A stretch of 64,000 nucleotides of DNA, from contig NZ_JAGIPX010000002.1 of NCBI RefSeq assembly GCF_017814945.1, forward strand, positions 62,001 to 126,000, read 5' to 3'. Positions 53,601 through 61,814 of this stretch are shown in pieces; positions within the stretch are counted from its first letter, which is position 1; each line of letters begins with the position of its first letter. The notes beneath the pieces were generated by a model, which was not told where the DNA came from, searched no databases, and saw nothing but the letters and a program-made list of their open reading frames with translations. This stretch comes from Paraburkholderia sp. LEh10. Its GTDB lineage: Bacteria > Pseudomonadota > Gammaproteobacteria > Burkholderiales > Burkholderiaceae. A program made the translations under genes and the position numbers.

Positions 53601-54746
53601 GGGGCGCAAGCCGTACTGATGCGCGAAGGAAACGAGCGGGACGCGCAACGGCGGCGTGACGAATTTCTCGCCGTGGTGTCGCACGAGCTCAAGCATCCCC
53701 TCAATCTCATTTCCGCAAGCGCCGAGCTGATTGCGCGCGCGCCGGAAACGCGGCAAAGCCTGAACATCTCGCGCGCGACGGAGACGATCCGGCGCACCGT
53801 GATCGGCCAGGCGCAGATCATCGACGATCTGCTCGATATTTCGCGTGTGCGCACGGGCAAGCTGTCCGTCGTGCGCACGGCCGTCGACATGCGCGAAATC
53901 GTGCAGCGCGTCGGCAACGCCGTTCAGGACGACGCAAGCCAGCGCGGCATCACGCTCAATGTCTCGATGACGGACACGCCCGTCATCATTCACGCCGACC
54001 TGACGCGTGTCGAACAGATCGTCTGGAACCTGATCAGCAACGCGCTGAAGTTCACTCATCGGGGTTCCGTCGATGTGTCGTTGCAGGTCAACGCACATGG
54101 CGAGGCCGTGCTTCGCGTGGCCGATACGGGCATCGGCATCGAGCCTTCGCTTTTGCCGCATATCTTCGACATGTTCAAGCAAAGCCGCGACCCGACGGCA
54201 CGCCGCGCGGGACTCGGCATCGGTCTCGCGCTGGTCAGGGATCTCGTGAACCTGCACGGCGGCGCGGTGCGGGCGGAATCGGACGGCGTCGGCCGCGGCG
54301 CGACCTTCACGGTCACCCTTCCGACGCACCGCACGCTCGCCCATGTGAATGCGGACAACGGCCTCGCCGCCGAGTCGCTGCGCGGCCTGCGCATGATGAT
54401 GGTCGACGACGATGCGGCAACCGTCGAAACCTTCAAGCTCCTGCTGGAAAGCGAAGGCGCAATCGTACAGACGGCGACGAGCGGCGAAGAGGCGTTATCG
54501 ATGCTCAACGGCGACGCGCCGGACATCGTGCTGTCCGATATCGGCATGCCGGGCATGGACGGCTTCGAGTTCGTCGGCAAACTGCGCGAAGAGCCGGCGA
54601 TGAAAGCCGTGATCTGCATTGCGCTCAGCGGCTACGGCCAGGAGGCGGATGTCAGGCAGGCCCAGCGCGCCGGCTTCGATGCGCACCTCAAAAAGCCCGT
54701 GATGCTCGAAGATCTGATCGCTGTTTTCTCTCGTCTGCGCAAGTAA
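50664..54746 (+). CDS. CheB-CheR-PAS-histidine kinase-receiver hybrid signalling protein
   Basis: This very large protein (1360 aa) carries, in order: a CheB methylesterase domain (about 15-195; GIGASAGGLNALTEF, VVHLAPDHES, SGAGSDGSVG), a CheR methyltransferase domain (about 220-480; SVGCATGEEAYSVAM, RNLLIYLDREAQ), a coiled coil of Glu/Leu repeats (about 650-735; STEELKASNEELQAINEEL), two PAS domains (about 745-975), a HisKA with SHELKHPLN (His near 1006), an HATPase (about 1110-1220; GLGIGLALVRDL) and a receiver (about 1240-1358; phospho-Asp in LSDIGMPG). The ATG at 50664 has AAGGGA upstream. It reads as one multi-step phosphorelay sensor with a chemotaxis-like front end. No chemoreceptor gene is near. 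Confidence 0.93.
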   Translation: MPKRRGQALPSQAHHPIVGIGASAGGLNALTEFFEALPAHTSMAFVVVVHLAPDHESNLASLLQKVTDMPVLEVTSATPIQPDHVYLIAPSLDLTMVDDFLRVAPNQPREGRRAAIDLFFRTLAEAHRERAIGIVLSGAGSDGSVGLSRVKEMGGITLAQDPAEAEYDSMPRSAIATGMVDFVLPAAEMPQRLMDLWSTAREIHLPVVESEERYEDQINETAERALREIMIILRTRTAHDFRHYKRATVLRRIERRMQVNGITDLQGYRDHLHLHPEETQALLQDMLISVTNFFRDKEAFEVLEREVLPQLFDRRGEQDRIRVWSVGCATGEEAYSVAMLLQERSQKSPEGNSFQVFATDIDERAISFARTGLYPDSILADVPAARVRQFFTKDAAHYRVKKELREHMLFAHHNVLSDPPFSRLDLICCRNLLIYLDREAQIEILKMFHFALRPGGVLFLGSSESADSVSSMFSVVDKRNRIYRANMAVRGDTPVPVAISGTMSARPVVATVQPPGRRRFSFGDLHQRLVEQYAPPSVLVSRDSEIVHLSDRAGRFLQYSGGEPSHNIIAVVRSELRLELRTAIYQALHTNRSVEARRVRIEREGRSYFVNMTARPVHDSEANADFVLVLFDEVEDSMSGAETASSDAQKDPIISQLERELQRTKEQLQSTIEQSETSTEELKASNEELQAINEELRSATEELETSKEELQSINEELTTVNAELKSKVEETGKINDDLQNLIAANDIGTIFVDRNICIKRYTPRATDVFSIIPSDIGRSLLDITHRLEYDKLADDAAEAFDSLRLIERELKSSDGRWYLARFVPYRTTEDRIDGAVLSFIDITGRRQAEDRLREGERRMRIVAEGTKDYAIITFDDDGIITSWNAGAERIFGYTEAEMVGQSSDVLSTPEDRADNVAQREFAEARLNGRTDEERWHVRKDGTRFFASGVLSRLDEPGVSGFAKIARDLGQSAEAASAGSGAQAVLMREGNERDAQRRRDEFLAVVSHELKHPLNLISASAELIARAPETRQSLNISRATETIRRTVIGQAQIIDDLLDISRVRTGKLSVVRTAVDMREIVQRVGNAVQDDASQRGITLNVSMTDTPVIIHADLTRVEQIVWNLISNALKFTHRGSVDVSLQVNAHGEAVLRVADTGIGIEPSLLPHIFDMFKQSRDPTARRAGLGIGLALVRDLVNLHGGAVRAESDGVGRGATFTVTLPTHRTLAHVNADNGLAAESLRGLRMMMVDDDAATVETFKLLLESEGAIVQTATSGEEALSMLNGDAPDIVLSDIGMPGMDGFEFVGKLREEPAMKAVICIALSGYGQEADVRQAQRAGFDAHLKKPVMLEDLIAVFSRLRK

Positions 54747-55030
54747 TCGCGCTTCCTCGCGGTTGCGCCTGCGACGCCTTGCCGGCGACACGTCGGCAGG
54801 GCCGCTTTTATGCGCCGCTTTAATGCGCCGCTTTTACGTGCCACTTCTGCGCTCCTGTCGATGCTGCATTGCAAAGGTCCGGGCTTCGACCGGTCGCAGG
54901 CGAGATTTTTGCAAACGACACATACTACGACTGAAGCGCGCGCCGCGACACGACCTGCTCCGCCTTCGCCGGGCGGCGCAACTTACCGGCGCGTGGGTGT
55001 GGCACCAGGCGATGAGAAGCAAAGAGAGAG

Positions 55031-55627
55031 ATGATGAGCGGCATTTACAAGCCGGATAAGGGCACGAAGGCGGAATTCGACGACGCCCTAAGGCGGCTGG
55101 AAGCGGCCGAGGCGCGTGTACAGGCGCTGTCCGCCAATCCGTCGACAGACGAACTTACTCTGCAAAATGCACTGGAAGCCTACCAGGAGGCACGCCTGCT
55201 GTGGTTGAGCAGTGAAGCCGTGCTACGCAGTGCAGCAATCGTCGAAGAACAGCCGAGGCACTCAGGCAAGAGCGTCGTGATCGTCCAGGGCAACAACGCG
55301 CACGTCGGCGAGTCGATTGCGCTGCTGTTGCGATTGCGCGGATTCAGAACCACTTTGCTCTCAAAGCATCGCCTCGACGATGCGACGCCACATGGGCCTA
55401 TCGCGGCGATTATCGTCGACATAGAACGCAACTTCGACAAGGCGCGTGTGCACGCGATCAAAAGCCTCAAGACCGATTCGCGCGCACGTATCATCGGAAT
55501 GATTCCACAGTCACTCGAATACGCTGACTGGCAAGGCTTCGACACTGTACTCGTGAAGCCCGCATCGATCGATACGATCGTTCAGGCCATCGTCTTCGAC
55601 GCGGGCGCGCAATCGCGACTCGAATGA
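55031..55627 (+). CDS. receiver-like protein with N-terminal coiled coil
   Basis: The product (198 aa) has an N-terminal helical/coiled region (DDALRRLEAAEARVQALSA) and a C-terminal receiver-like fold (about 80-190): VVIVQGNNAHVGESIALLL, AAIIVDIERN with a possible phospho-Asp, and LVKPASIDT with the conserved Lys. The acidic pair at the N-terminal strand is replaced by Gly-Asn-Asn, so normal phosphorylation is doubtful. Start at one of two ATGs, 55031 or 55034, after an AGAGAG run. It follows the hybrid kinase by 284 bp and may be its partner. It is convergent with kup, only 3 bp apart. Confidence 0.8.
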   Translation: MMSGIYKPDKGTKAEFDDALRRLEAAEARVQALSANPSTDELTLQNALEAYQEARLLWLSSEAVLRSAAIVEEQPRHSGKSVVIVQGNNAHVGESIALLLRLRGFRTTLLSKHRLDDATPHGPIAAIIVDIERNFDKARVHAIKSLKTDSRARIIGMIPQSLEYADWQGFDTVLVKPASIDTIVQAIVFDAGAQSRLE

Positions 55628-55630
55628 CTT

Positions 55631-57559
55631 TCAGAGCGCGATCTGGACCCCCAGTTCGACGACGTCTTCCGGCCGAAGCCCGTAGTATTCAGCGCTCGAA
55701 GCCGAGTGAAACGACATCTGCCCGAACAAAGCCTCGCGCCAGCGCGTCATCTCCCCATGCGAACACCCCTTGATGACTTCATCGCGCGGCAGAAAGAAGG
55801 TCGTATGCGCGGGATCGTAGGTCCAGTCACCCAGTCGTGCGCTCAGTGATTCAAGCAGCCTTGGCAAATTCATGCGCTCGACAAAGCCGTGGCGAGCAAT
55901 GATTTCGTAGCATCCGTTACCCAGATCGCGTGTTTCGATGCGCATGGCTTCGTCGATGCGCGGCGCCGACTCCGACAGGTTGGCGAAAAAAATCGCCGTT
56001 TCGTGCAGCACGCCGTTGTGCCGGATATTGCTTTTCAGTGCCGCCGGCGTCATCCCTGCCTTGTTTCCCGGATAGACAGCCGTGCCGCGAACGCGCGCCG
56101 GACGCTCGTCGCGGTTGAACACGTGGTTCAAAAACTGGTCCAGCGGCTCGGCGCGGTCCGCGTGAACCGCTGCAAGCTCGCGCCCGCGATTCCACGTCGA
56201 CATCAGCAGAAAGAGCACGAGGCCCACCGTGACGGGGAACCAGCCGCCGGAAGGAATCTTCGGAATGTTGGCGGCCACGAGCGTCAGGTCGACGGCCAGC
56301 AGAGGCGCGCTGACGAGGACGACGCACCAGCCGGGCCAGCCCCAGACGTTGCGCGATACGCTCGTCATCTGGATGGTGGTGATCAACATCGTGAGTCCAA
56401 CCGCAATGCCATAAGCCGAAGTCAGCTTCGCGGATGTCTGAAAGCCCAGCACCAGGAACAGGACCGACGCGAAAAGGATTGCATTGACGGCGGGAGAATA
56501 GACCTGTCCACGCTGCTGTTTCGATGTCTCGATGATCCGCATGCGAGGCAGAAAGCCCAGCTCGATCGCCTGGCTCGTCATCGAGAAAGCGCCCGAGATG
56601 ACTGCTTGCGACGCGATGATGGTCGCCAGCATTGCAATCACGACACCAGGAATGAGCGCCCACGAAGGCAGCGCGTGGAAAAAGGGCTGCTGGAATGATC
56701 CGGGTTCGAACAGCAGCGTGGCGGCCTGCCCGAAATATCCAATGATGATGGACGGAAATACGATAGCGACAAGTGCAACGCGGATCGCTCTGCGCCCGAA
56801 GTGCCCGATATCCGCGTACAGCGCTTCCGCGCCCGTCAGCGCGAGAATGACAGCACCCAGAATGGTGAATGCGATACCAGGACGAGCGATCGCGAGCGAC
56901 AACGCCCACTGCGGCGACAGCGCCTTCAATACCTCGGGGTGTTGCGCAATCCGGTACCCGCCGACGGCTGCCAGCGAGGCGAACCAGACGCCCATCACGG
57001 GCCCGAACATGCGCCCGACCGCGGTGCTGCCGCGCCGCTGCACGACGAACAGCGCAATCAGGATCGCAGCCGCAATGGGTACGACCCAGGGGCCGAAAGC
57101 GGGACTGATCTCCGACAACCCCTCGACCGCCGACAGCACGGACACGGCCGGCGTAATCATCGAGTCGCCATAGAACATCGCGGCTCCAAAAAGCCCGGCC
57201 AGAAGCAACGTGCGCGGCACGCGCCGTTGCGCCCTTTCGTATCCCGAGCGCACCAGCGCCGTCAGCGCGATGATGCCGCCCTCGCCTTCATTGTCGGCGC
57301 GCATCACGTACAACGCGTACTTCAGCATCAGGACGATCACGACGGCCCATACGATCATCGAGAGCACGCCCATGACGATTTGCACATCGACCCGGCCCGC
57401 ATCGACGACAGCCTGCCGCAGCGCGTAGATCGGGCTCGTACCGATGTCGCCGAACACGACCCCGAGGGCGCCGAGCACCAGCGCGCCGCTCGCGGATTCG
57501 CTGTGCGCCGTCGAAGCCTCGCGACGATCGGTTCGCTGTTTGAGCGTCTGCGCGTGCAT
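55631..57559 (-). CDS. kup: Kup-family potassium uptake protein
   Basis: The product (642 aa) has about 12 membrane segments. It has the Kup/HAK signature ALGVVFGDIGTSPIYALRQA near the N-terminus, GEGGIIALTALV, and a hydrophilic C-terminal domain (about 470-642). It imports K+ with protons. The ATG at 57559 is 3 bp after the hemerythrin stop, so the two genes are co-transcribed. A K+ importer expressed with a di-iron protein and next to stress genes suggests a role in osmotic or acid stress. Confidence 0.94.
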   Translation of the reverse strand: MHAQTLKQRTDRREASTAHSESASGALVLGALGVVFGDIGTSPIYALRQAVVDAGRVDVQIVMGVLSMIVWAVVIVLMLKYALYVMRADNEGEGGIIALTALVRSGYERAQRRVPRTLLLAGLFGAAMFYGDSMITPAVSVLSAVEGLSEISPAFGPWVVPIAAAILIALFVVQRRGSTAVGRMFGPVMGVWFASLAAVGGYRIAQHPEVLKALSPQWALSLAIARPGIAFTILGAVILALTGAEALYADIGHFGRRAIRVALVAIVFPSIIIGYFGQAATLLFEPGSFQQPFFHALPSWALIPGVVIAMLATIIASQAVISGAFSMTSQAIELGFLPRMRIIETSKQQRGQVYSPAVNAILFASVLFLVLGFQTSAKLTSAYGIAVGLTMLITTIQMTSVSRNVWGWPGWCVVLVSAPLLAVDLTLVAANIPKIPSGGWFPVTVGLVLFLLMSTWNRGRELAAVHADRAEPLDQFLNHVFNRDERPARVRGTAVYPGNKAGMTPAALKSNIRHNGVLHETAIFFANLSESAPRIDEAMRIETRDLGNGCYEIIARHGFVERMNLPRLLESLSARLGDWTYDPAHTTFFLPRDEVIKGCSHGEMTRWREALFGQMSFHSASSAEYYGLRPEDVVELGVQIAL

Positions 57560-57562
57560 GGG

Positions 57563-58132
57563 TCACGTCAGTTCGCGCGACGGACGAAAAGTCAGGCTCC
57601 CGTCACCGACCAGCTTGCTTCCCGCCGCTTCGAGCTTTTTGACCAGTTCCGCCTTTTGCGCGGCGATCAGTTCACCGAGCCGCACCAGATCGAGCTTGCT
57701 TTCGCGCAACTCCGGGAACAGCGCCGACTCCTCTTCTTCGATGTGATGACGCACCATCTCCGACATCACCTTGAACGTCGCATCGAAACCGCGATCGCCT
57801 GGTTTGAGCGAATCGAACTTTGCAATCAGCGTCTTGACGAGGTAATGCTCGACATACGCTTCGTCCACGTCGATCTCATCGCGCCTGTCCAGCGCATGAT
57901 GCGCGATGGGATACAGAATCTCCTCTTCGATCATCGTATGAACGGTCAATTCCTCGCATGCGCGCTGTGCAAGCGCGCCTTTCACTTCGAGGTCCGTATC
58001 GCCTGCTTGCTGGAATGCAGCGAACAGATTTTCGACTGCGCGGTGGTCTGCCTTCAACAGCCCTATCGCATCCGCAGCGGTGTTCGCAATGGCGGCCTCG
58101 GCCGCAAGTTCCTTGTTTGCATCCTCGCTCAT
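57563..58132 (-). CDS. hemerythrin HHE-domain protein
   Basis: The product (189 aa) is a four-helix hemerythrin domain with di-iron ligand candidates in LLKADHRAVENLF, LTVHTMIEEEILYP, YVEHYLVKTL and VRHHIEEEESALFP. Its C-terminal tail resembles DUF-type regulators (GSKLVGDGSLTF). It may sense or carry O2/NO, or store iron. The ATG at 58132 has GGGAG seven bases upstream. It is the first gene of the hemerythrin-kup pair and is divergent from the DUF2795 gene. Confidence 0.92.
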   Translation of the reverse strand: MSEDANKELAAEAAIANTAADAIGLLKADHRAVENLFAAFQQAGDTDLEVKGALAQRACEELTVHTMIEEEILYPIAHHALDRRDEIDVDEAYVEHYLVKTLIAKFDSLKPGDRGFDATFKVMSEMVRHHIEEEESALFPELRESKLDLVRLGELIAAQKAELVKKLEAAGSKLVGDGSLTFRPSRELT

Positions 58133-58335
58133 AGGTCTCTCCCGTCAGGTTTCGGCGAAGCGCCAGTCCGCCCGACAAACCGCAAGTGATGTGCCCGAGA
58201 CCGACTGCATATCGATCGCGGAAACCCCGCGTAAACCCCACGAAAAGCCCTTTAGGGCAGGCATCGCGTATGCATCCCGAAGAACTCCGCGGCAGCGGGC
58301 CCGCGCCCGCCCCGCACCCCCGAGGAGAAACACTC

Positions 58336-58569
58336 ATGTCACAGCATCCCGCCAACGCCCAGGACCAACGTCATCCAGGACAACCGAACCCGGTCGATAT
58401 CCAGAAGGCGCTTGCCGGTATCGAATATCCGACGACGCGCGAAAAACTCGTCGAACAGGCGCGTCAGAATCACGCGAACACCGATATCGTCGATCTGATC
58501 GACCGCTTGCCCGATCACAACTATGACAGCCCGGCGGCCGTGTCGAAACAGATCTCGCGTATTCAATGA
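58336..58569 (+). CDS. DUF2795 family protein
   Basis: The product (77 aa) has the DUF2795 pattern: VDIQKALAGIEYPTTREKLV then IVDLIDRLPDHNYDSPAAVSK. Such proteins are small and helical, found with stress genes, and of unknown function. The ATG at 58336 has GAGGAG eight bases upstream. It is divergent from the hemerythrin-kup genes across a 203-base region that must hold both promoters. Confidence 0.9.
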   Translation: MSQHPANAQDQRHPGQPNPVDIQKALAGIEYPTTREKLVEQARQNHANTDIVDLIDRLPDHNYDSPAAVSKQISRIQ

Positions 58570-58911
58570 CGCATGCGCGGGCGCATTCTCCGTTCAACGC
58601 GTCATCTGACGTGCCGTGCCGGCAAGCGCGCTGGGTTCTACATGCGCTTCGCGCCCAGCGATGCGGTCTGTCGCGAGATGAGGTCGTCCATTGGACTTGC
58701 CATGAAAGGCTCCTCAAACGCGCTGCGCTTGCCGCTCGCGCACGACCCGTACCGGGATCGACTTTGCTGCGGGCACCTTGCTCTATTTCGCGTGATGCGA
58801 AAGAGGAATGAGCGGATTGCATTCCGGGTAATAACCTGCGACGCAACCTTCGGGCGAATCGAAGCTGACGACCCTGATTCCATCCACCTGCCGCGGGCCG
58901 TGCAATGCGTG
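58570..58911. other. intergenic, no gene seen
   Basis: A 342-base stretch between the convergent DUF2795 and SulP genes with only shadow frames. Confidence 0.5.
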
Positions 58912-60687
58912 CTACGCATCTTCCCAGTCACGCCATTTGACATGATGCCTTTGCAAATACCCGTTGACGGCTTCGCCGATCGTCGGGAACAGGTGATCTT
59001 CGCCGATCATGTCGAACATCCCGTAACGCTTGAGACTGTCCTTGACGGGGCCTTTCAACTCCGCGAAACACAACGCGATCTTCCGCTCGGCCAGTTCCGC
59101 GTGCAGGGTCTCGAGCACTTCGGCGGCCGTGAGGTCGATGTCCGTGACGGGCTCGGCGGCAATGACGATCCACCGTACCGCGTCTCGCGACTCATCGATA
59201 GCACGCAGTACGTGCTCGCGAAAGATCTCTGCGTTGGCGAAGAACAGCGGCGCATCCCAGCGCAACAGCACGAGCCCCGGGATACGCCGCGCTTCGGGAT
59301 GCCGCGATACGTCGTGATAGCCCTTCATCCCATCGACGCGTGCGAGCACCGCGGCGTGCGGCCGCCACGCACGCCATAGGAAGGACATGACGCTCAGCAG
59401 AAGCGCGAGCGCAATTCCGTCGACGACACCAAGAACGGCCACGCCCGCGAAGCACACCATCGCCTGGAGGAATTCGCTCTTGCGCAGCCGGTACAGACGG
59501 ACCATGCCCCGGACTTCGATCATGTTCAGACACGCCGCGATCACGACAGCGGCCAGCGCGGACTGCGGCGTGTTCGCGAGCGAACGCGGCGCAAACACCA
59601 GCAGCGCGGCCACGACGACCGCCGCGACGACACCCGTCAGTTGAGTCCTGGCGCCTGCGGCTTCGGCAACGGGCGTGCGCGAACTGCTCGCGCTCACTGC
59701 GAACCCTTGAAAAAAACCTGCGGCAAGATTCGACAGACCGAGCGCAACACACTCCTGATTGCGATCGACCTTCGTTTGGTTGCGCACTTCGTATGTGCGC
59801 GACAGAACGCTGATGTCGGTGAACGACACCAGCGCAATCGCGGCGGCACTGCCCGCAAGACGCCACCATTCGTCGAGCGGCAGCATCGGTATGCGCGGCG
59901 CCGGCAAGCCGTGAGCAACCGCCCCGACGGTCGAGACGCCCGCGCGCTGCGCCGCATCCGTCAACATCACAACGACGGTCGCACCGGCTACGGCTATCAG
60001 CACGGCAGGAACCCTTGGCCAGAAGCGTTTGAACACGAGAATCAACACGAGCGCACCCGCGCCGAGCGCGAACGACATGAGATTCACTTTCGAACCCACA
60101 ATGCCATCGAACAGATTGCGCACCTGCTCGAAGAACGCTTCCCCCTTTCCCTTGAAGCCCAATAGCTTCGGCATTTGGCTGACGATGATCGTCAGGATCA
60201 CGCCATCGAGAAAGCCATAGCGGATGGGAAGCGACAGCAGTTCAGTCACGAACCCCAGTTTGAGCAGACCGACAACGATGCAGATCGCGCCCGCGAGAAT
60301 CGCGAGTGCGGCGGCCGCCGCGAGCGCATGATTGCCGTCGCCGTGAGCGAACGGCATCACGCTCGCTGCGATCAGTGCGACAAGCGCGGAATCCGGCCCG
60401 AGCACGAGAATGCGGCTGGGCCCAAATAGCGCATACGCGAGCAGCGCCGCAAACGACGCATACAGTCCGTTCACGGCCGGCAATCCCGCGACTTCCGCGT
60501 ACGCCATCCCGGCTGGAACGAGCACAGCGCTCAAGGTGACGCCCGCTACGAGGTCATGCGGCAGCCACTTCGCTTCGTAGCTGCGCGCAACGGCGAGACC
60601 GTTGACCCAGCGCAGCAGACCCTGCCGAGCGGCGAGCGAGCGCTTCTGATTCTTTGCGTGACCGTGGCCGTCAATTCTGCTGTTCAT
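58912..60687 (-). CDS. SulP-family inorganic anion transporter with STAS domain
   Basis: The product (591 aa) has about 11-12 membrane segments of the SulP/SLC26 family (DLVAGVTLSAVLVPAGMAYA; NQTKVDRNQECVALGLSN) and a C-terminal STAS domain (about 450-590; DIDLTAAEVLETLHAELAER). The substrate may be sulfate, bicarbonate or C4-dicarboxylate. The ATG at 60687 has no strong ribosome binding site; an extension to 61032 would cover the dehydrogenase remnants and is unlikely. Confidence 0.92.
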   Translation of the reverse strand: MNSRIDGHGHAKNQKRSLAARQGLLRWVNGLAVARSYEAKWLPHDLVAGVTLSAVLVPAGMAYAEVAGLPAVNGLYASFAALLAYALFGPSRILVLGPDSALVALIAASVMPFAHGDGNHALAAAAALAILAGAICIVVGLLKLGFVTELLSLPIRYGFLDGVILTIIVSQMPKLLGFKGKGEAFFEQVRNLFDGIVGSKVNLMSFALGAGALVLILVFKRFWPRVPAVLIAVAGATVVVMLTDAAQRAGVSTVGAVAHGLPAPRIPMLPLDEWWRLAGSAAAIALVSFTDISVLSRTYEVRNQTKVDRNQECVALGLSNLAAGFFQGFAVSASSSRTPVAEAAGARTQLTGVVAAVVVAALLVFAPRSLANTPQSALAAVVIAACLNMIEVRGMVRLYRLRKSEFLQAMVCFAGVAVLGVVDGIALALLLSVMSFLWRAWRPHAAVLARVDGMKGYHDVSRHPEARRIPGLVLLRWDAPLFFANAEIFREHVLRAIDESRDAVRWIVIAAEPVTDIDLTAAEVLETLHAELAERKIALCFAELKGPVKDSLKRYGMFDMIGEDHLFPTIGEAVNGYLQRHHVKWRDWEDA

Positions 60688-60786
60688 TGCGGTGCATTTC
60701 CGCGCCACCCAATCGGCTTCCTGGGTTCTGAACCAGCAAAAACGATTCCAGACCAGGTGCAAAGAAGCGCGTCCGTCAATCAGGCT

Positions 60787-60868
60787 TGAATGACGACTTG
60801 TCCTTGCACATGACCTCGCTGTAGATGCGCGAGTGCGGCGGGCACTTCGAGGAACGGATACTGCGCGG
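60787..60868 (-). pseudogene. C-terminal fragment of a zinc-type alcohol dehydrogenase/quinone oxidoreductase
   Basis: A minus-strand frame reads QYPFLEVPAALAHLQRGHVQ then GQVVIQA and a stop, the typical end of MDR-family reductases (helix, GK(V)V strand). About 26 residues remain and no further upstream part is seen. It is probably a deletion remnant. Confidence 0.6.
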
Positions 60869-60941
60869 CGACGCTTGAAGAATTGGTTGTCAGTTCCGCG
60901 TTGCGGGAACCCATTTCCGTTCAATCTGACTGGAGCATCTG

Positions 60942-61061
60942 ATGCAAGCACTCGTCTACGAGGGCCGAGAAAGCATCCGCTTTTCCCATCGCGGGTCGCG
61001 CCGCTCGCGCGCCCCATCCGGCCCTGCGGCACGCTCCCTGCTGGACTGTCAGCACGATTAG
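60942..61061 (+). pseudogene. N-terminal fragment resembling a zinc-type alcohol dehydrogenase
   Basis: An ATG with GGAG six bases upstream opens a frame starting MQALVYEGRESIRFS, like the start of many Zn-dependent alcohol dehydrogenases. It then turns into a basic stretch and ends at a stop after 39 codons. It is too short to work; it may be the start of a deleted gene, or a chance match. Confidence 0.35.
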
Positions 61062-61147
61062 CGCGACGGAATGCGAAGTCTTCGGCCTTCGGCGCTCCAC
61101 ACCGTCGTGCTTGCTTCCGCGCATTTGGCGGAGATGGAGGAACCGCA

Positions 61148-61792
61148 ATGGAGAAACTGGAAATTGACCGCCTGCGCGCGACGCAGATGACACACGGGGA
61201 GCGTCAAATCAGGCAGAAGTCGGCCATGTATAAGACGCTGAAGGGTCACGATCTGGAGATCGCCATCGCCGAAAAACCCGTACCCGTCGTGTTCGGGCCA
61301 GACGGCGCGCCTTACGCGATCGACCACCATCATGTCGCCACCGCGTTGTGGCGCGCTGAAATCCGGACCGTTCCGTTCGTATTGGTCAGCGACCTGTCGT
61401 CGCTTACGCTTGCGGAGTTCTGGCTGACCCTGGAAAACAGCGGGTGGACCTATCCCTATGACCCGGACGGACGGCGTGCATCGTTCGCGCAAATGCCGAC
61501 GCATGTATGGGAAGCCGCGGACGATGAATTCCGCAGCCTCGCGGCAGCAGTGCGCGACGCCGGCGGCTACGAAAAGACGGACGTACCGCTTGAAGAGTTC
61601 CGGTGGGCCAACCTGTTTCGAGCAACGTTTGCGCGGCCCGATAGCGATGAGCAATTCGAGGCGCTGGTGGACAAAGCCGTCAAGCTCGCGCGAAGTCCAA
61701 CAGCGCTGGGTTTGCCAGGATACGTCGGGCCGCAGGAGTGGGCCGCCGCGGACTGCGGACAGACGCCTTCTGACGGTTCATCGTCCGGTTAA
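61148..61792 (+). CDS. ParB-like nuclease-domain protein (not chromosomal ParB)
   Basis: The product (214 aa) resembles the ParB-like 'putative nuclease' family (COG4318 type). An N-terminal ParBc-like fold has IDRLRATQMTHGERQIRQKS and VFGPDGAPYAIDHHHVATAL, and a C-terminal helical part has FRWANLFRATFARPDSDEQF. There is no helix-turn-helix as in true ParB, and no parA nearby. The ATG at 61148 has GGAGGA six bases upstream. The DUF421 gene follows 22 bp later, so they are probably co-transcribed. The function is unknown. Confidence 0.8.
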   Translation: MEKLEIDRLRATQMTHGERQIRQKSAMYKTLKGHDLEIAIAEKPVPVVFGPDGAPYAIDHHHVATALWRAEIRTVPFVLVSDLSSLTLAEFWLTLENSGWTYPYDPDGRRASFAQMPTHVWEAADDEFRSLAAAVRDAGGYEKTDVPLEEFRWANLFRATFARPDSDEQFEALVDKAVKLARSPTALGLPGYVGPQEWAAADCGQTPSDGSSSG

Positions 61793-61814
61793 TGCGCCGG
61801 AAAGGAAGATGAAA

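Noticed and set aside
61804-61811. Upstream ATG at 61809 for the DUF421 gene
   Set aside because: The AAGGAAG would be directly next to it; the ATG at 61815 has normal spacing.
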